This document shows, piece after piece, positions 4,513 to 6,187 of a DNA stretch of 6,187 bases. Origin of the DNA: an uncultured Bacteroidales bacterium (GTDB lineage: Bacteria > Bacteroidota > Bacteroidia > Bacteroidales > Muribaculaceae); assembly GCA_900552315.1 (NCBI GenBank), contig URZM01000130.1, positions 1-6,187 on the forward strand, read 5' to 3'. The position numbers and the translations under genes are program-made. Every line of letters begins with the position of its first letter. The first letter of the stretch is position 1. Under the pieces are notes generated by a model. The model searched no databases, was not told the DNA's origin, and worked only from the letters and a program-made list of their open reading frames with translations.

Positions 4513-5910
4513 ATGACCACAGACAGTTCATTCTTTCCATTTGGAGACCTACAGGCATCCACACCCCCCGGTGCCTCACGGTACACGGGCTACGAGCCTC
4601 TGTGGTCAGGAGACATGACCCGTGTGGGACGTATGAGGAGCCTCGACAGGCGCTGGATAGTTAAATCCGTGATTGAGAAATTCCGTGGCGTGCCGGAATG
4701 TGAGCTGCGCCTGGAGAAGGAGTTCAAGCTCCTGAGCGCTCTCTCTCACCCCGGCATAGTGCGCTGTTTCGAATACACAGACATACCCGGTCTCGGACCA
4801 TCGATAGTGATGGAGGAGGTTGAGGGAGTCACGCTCTCGGAATGGCTGGAGAGTCCCCACACACGCCGCAAGAGGGGCCAGGTGGCGAGCGCCATTTTGG
4901 ATGCCATGGCCTACGCCCACTCGCGGGGAGTGATGCACCTGGACCTCAAGCCGGACAACGTGATGGTGCGCACGGCAGGTGACCTACGGCAGTCGCCGGT
5001 GTGCATCCTGGATTTCGGGCTGGCCGACACTCCTCAGTCGTTGAGCCTGAAAGCTGTGGGAGGCACGCCTCGCTACTCCGCCCCCGAACAACTGATAACA
5101 GGCTACCACGCCTCACCTCGGGCTGATGTCTACAGCCTCGGCCTGCTTCTGCGCATGATAAGGCCGGGTCTCTCGCTCTCGCTGGCGGCCCGCGTCGCCA
5201 TGCGACTGAAGCCGGAGAGAAGGCCGCGCGACGCACAGGCCATGTCGTCAACGGCACGCCGCCTGCATCTGCTGACATACGCGGGAGCGGCGCTGATTGC
5301 AGCGGCAGCCTTCGCCTGCTGCTATCTTTATCTACACCAGGACCGCCCTGCGGCACGCCAGGAAACCCTTCCCTACACGCCGTCGACCAAGACAGAGACA
5401 AGGTCGACCTCCAGTCCCGACACATCCGTGGCCGGCGCCCCAGGTAACCAAGAGGCCGCACCGGAGGTACAGATAATCTCGCCGCCTGCCCCCTCCCTAG
5501 TCGTACAAGAGCCGGTCACCGAGAGTGTACAGGAAGGGTATGACATGGCGGACCCGCGCATCCCCCAAGATGAGAAAGCCCACGATGAGCTGATAGCGGA
5601 ACTGACGGCTAAAGCCATACTCTGCCGCCGCCAGGTGGAACAGCTCACAGTGGGAATGACCGACGCGCAGTCGACCAAGCGCATGCGCCAGGCCCTGGAC
5701 ATGCGCAACGCCCTGGCAGCCGAAAGCCGGGCGCGCATGCAGGCTCTGACAAGCGGCATGAGCGCCTCCACCCTAAAGAAGCACGACCGCGCCTGGGCCA
5801 CTCCCTACTGCGAGCCGTACTCCACGGCCATGGACAGTCTGGACTCGTTCATAGCCCGCTCCTTCCTGAGCAAGTGGGTATGGACACCCAACCCTCGCTC
5901 CGCTTACTAA
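4513..5910 (+). CDS. membrane-anchored Hanks-type Ser/Thr protein kinase
   Basis: A 465-aa protein with a cytoplasmic kinase domain at about 24-245: beta-3 lysine K51 (IVKSV), helix C Glu at E68 or E70, catalytic loop HLDLKPDN at 142-149 (D144, K146, N149), DFG at 167-169, GTPRYSAPE at 184-192, and D205 in ADVYSLG. The Arg of HRD is Leu, making this a non-RD kinase, and the glycine-rich loop is not canonical. The C-lobe is short: SLG is soon followed by the subdomain XI Arg in ERRPRD. One membrane helix lies at about 253-274. A Pro/Ser/Thr-rich linker (278-345) and a mostly helical periplasmic tail (346-465, with Cys at 371 and 433) follow. There are no PASTA repeats. The catalytic residues suggest activity; target and signal are unknown. 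It is divergent from the two lipoprotein genes. Confidence 0.93.
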   Translation: MTTDSSFFPFGDLQASTPPGASRYTGYEPLWSGDMTRVGRMRSLDRRWIVKSVIEKFRGVPECELRLEKEFKLLSALSHPGIVRCFEYTDIPGLGPSIVMEEVEGVTLSEWLESPHTRRKRGQVASAILDAMAYAHSRGVMHLDLKPDNVMVRTAGDLRQSPVCILDFGLADTPQSLSLKAVGGTPRYSAPEQLITGYHASPRADVYSLGLLLRMIRPGLSLSLAARVAMRLKPERRPRDAQAMSSTARRLHLLTYAGAALIAAAAFACCYLYLHQDRPAARQETLPYTPSTKTETRSTSSPDTSVAGAPGNQEAAPEVQIISPPAPSLVVQEPVTESVQEGYDMADPRIPQDEKAHDELIAELTAKAILCRRQVEQLTVGMTDAQSTKRMRQALDMRNALAAESRARMQALTSGMSASTLKKHDRAWATPYCEPYSTAMDSLDSFIARSFLSKWVWTPNPRSAY

Positions 5911-5939
5911 TGTATTATCCCTCTTGTGCTTATACCAAA

Positions 5940-5966
5940 ACGGACGGCCTTGTCGCGGTCGTCCGT
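5940..5966. terminator. shared hairpin between kinase and thioredoxin genes
   Basis: ACGGACGGCC (5940-5949) pairs with GGTCGTCCGT (5957-5966) around a 7-base loop, with one G-U pair on the + strand. It begins 30 nt after the kinase stop and lies 39 nt after the thioredoxin stop on the other strand. The TTTTGG that follows on the - strand makes it the better terminator for thioredoxin. On the + strand no T tract follows, so it is only a probable end for the kinase transcript. Confidence 0.65.
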
Positions 5967-6004
5967 CAAGCGTTCATGCCAGGAGCATATTAGCCTGTAC
6001 ACGT

Positions 6005-6187
6005 TCAATAATATTTCTGAAGTTCGGCTTCGAGGACGGTGGCTCGGGTGACTCCCGATGTGCGCCATTTCAGCTCTCCCTTCTTGAATATCATCAGGGT
6101 AGGCACGGAACGGACTCCGTATTCGGAGGCAAGCGCCTGGTTCTTGTCTATGTCAACGGTGAGAATCCTGGCCTTTCCGGCCACTTT
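6005..6187 (-). CDS. trxA: thioredoxin, C-terminal part (gene runs off the window)
   Basis: The last 60 residues of a cytoplasmic thioredoxin, a disulfide-reducing protein kept reduced by thioredoxin reductase. The visible part holds the VDIDKNQALASEYGVRSVPT segment typical of the fold, with the conserved cis-proline (SVPT, visible residues 27-30) that packs against the active site. It continues LMIFKKGEL for the next beta strand and a final helix ending LQKYY. The CxxC active site lies upstream, beyond position 6187, and so is not seen. The final WRTSGVTRATVLEAEL departs from the usual VGA...KxxL ending but keeps its outline. It converges with the kinase gene, 94 bp apart. Bacteroidales carry several thioredoxins, so the trxA symbol is tentative. 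Confidence 0.88.
   Translation of the reverse strand, partial: KVAGKARILTVDIDKNQALASEYGVRSVPTLMIFKKGELKWRTSGVTRATVLEAELQKYY

Noticed and set aside
4946..5461. 171-aa and (5373-5801) 142-aa open frames on the - strand in the kinase gene
   Set aside because: Both are antisense to the kinase and its linker, with Arg/Pro/Ser-rich, low-information products.
1..6187. CRISPR array, tRNA, rRNA or insertion sequence
   Set aside because: No regularly spaced repeats, no cloverleaf with CCA-type end, and no transposase-like protein or paired terminal repeats were found on either strand.

Overview
The window looks like a chromosomal stretch from a Bacteroidales bacterium, possibly Muribaculaceae-like. 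Three lines of evidence support this. Several upstream regions carry the Bacteroidota housekeeping promoter pattern TTG-N20-TAnnTTTG. Start codons are preceded by A/T-rich sequence instead of Shine-Dalgarno motifs. The gene content is also typical: lipoproteins with an acidic Ser/Asp tract after the lipid cysteine, and an HTH-like family with the 'STVKRLWGYV...STLNVLAHAVGY' signature. The family placement is inference, because no database search was possible.

Layout, left to right. Positions 1-156 hold the edge of an unresolved + strand unit that ends in a strong intrinsic terminator (120-153). Positions 176-1543 (-) encode a neurotransmitter:sodium symporter (SNF) family transporter with a structured leader. 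A 451-bp divergent intergenic region follows. Positions 1995-2582 (+) encode an HTH-like Bacteroidota protein that appears to start at TTG. Positions 2583-2913 hold dispersed-type palindromes and the terminator of the next gene. Positions 2914-3750 (-) encode a 278-aa lipoprotein, and 3942-4280 (-) encode a 112-aa helical lipoprotein; a large hairpin lies between them. Positions 4513-5910 (+) encode a membrane-anchored Hanks-type Ser/Thr kinase, divergent from the lipoproteins. A hairpin shared by both strands lies at 5940-5966. Positions 6005-6187 (-) hold the C-terminal part of a thioredoxin that runs off the window.

The most notable signal is regulatory. The HTH-protein promoter (1855-1885, +) and the small-lipoprotein promoter (4364-4394, -) lie 2.5 kb apart on opposite strands. 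Both carry the same 21-bp block (19 of 21 bases identical), in the same register, ending on the -33 TTG. The block is a direct repeat of TGAAC with an 11-bp period. This suggests one regulator acts on both genes. The kinase promoter lies so close to its ATG that the transcript would be nearly leaderless. A working hypothesis is a small envelope-related group made of a kinase with a periplasmic tail, two lipoproteins and a DNA-binding-like protein. Adjacency and the shared element support this, but no direct functional evidence does.
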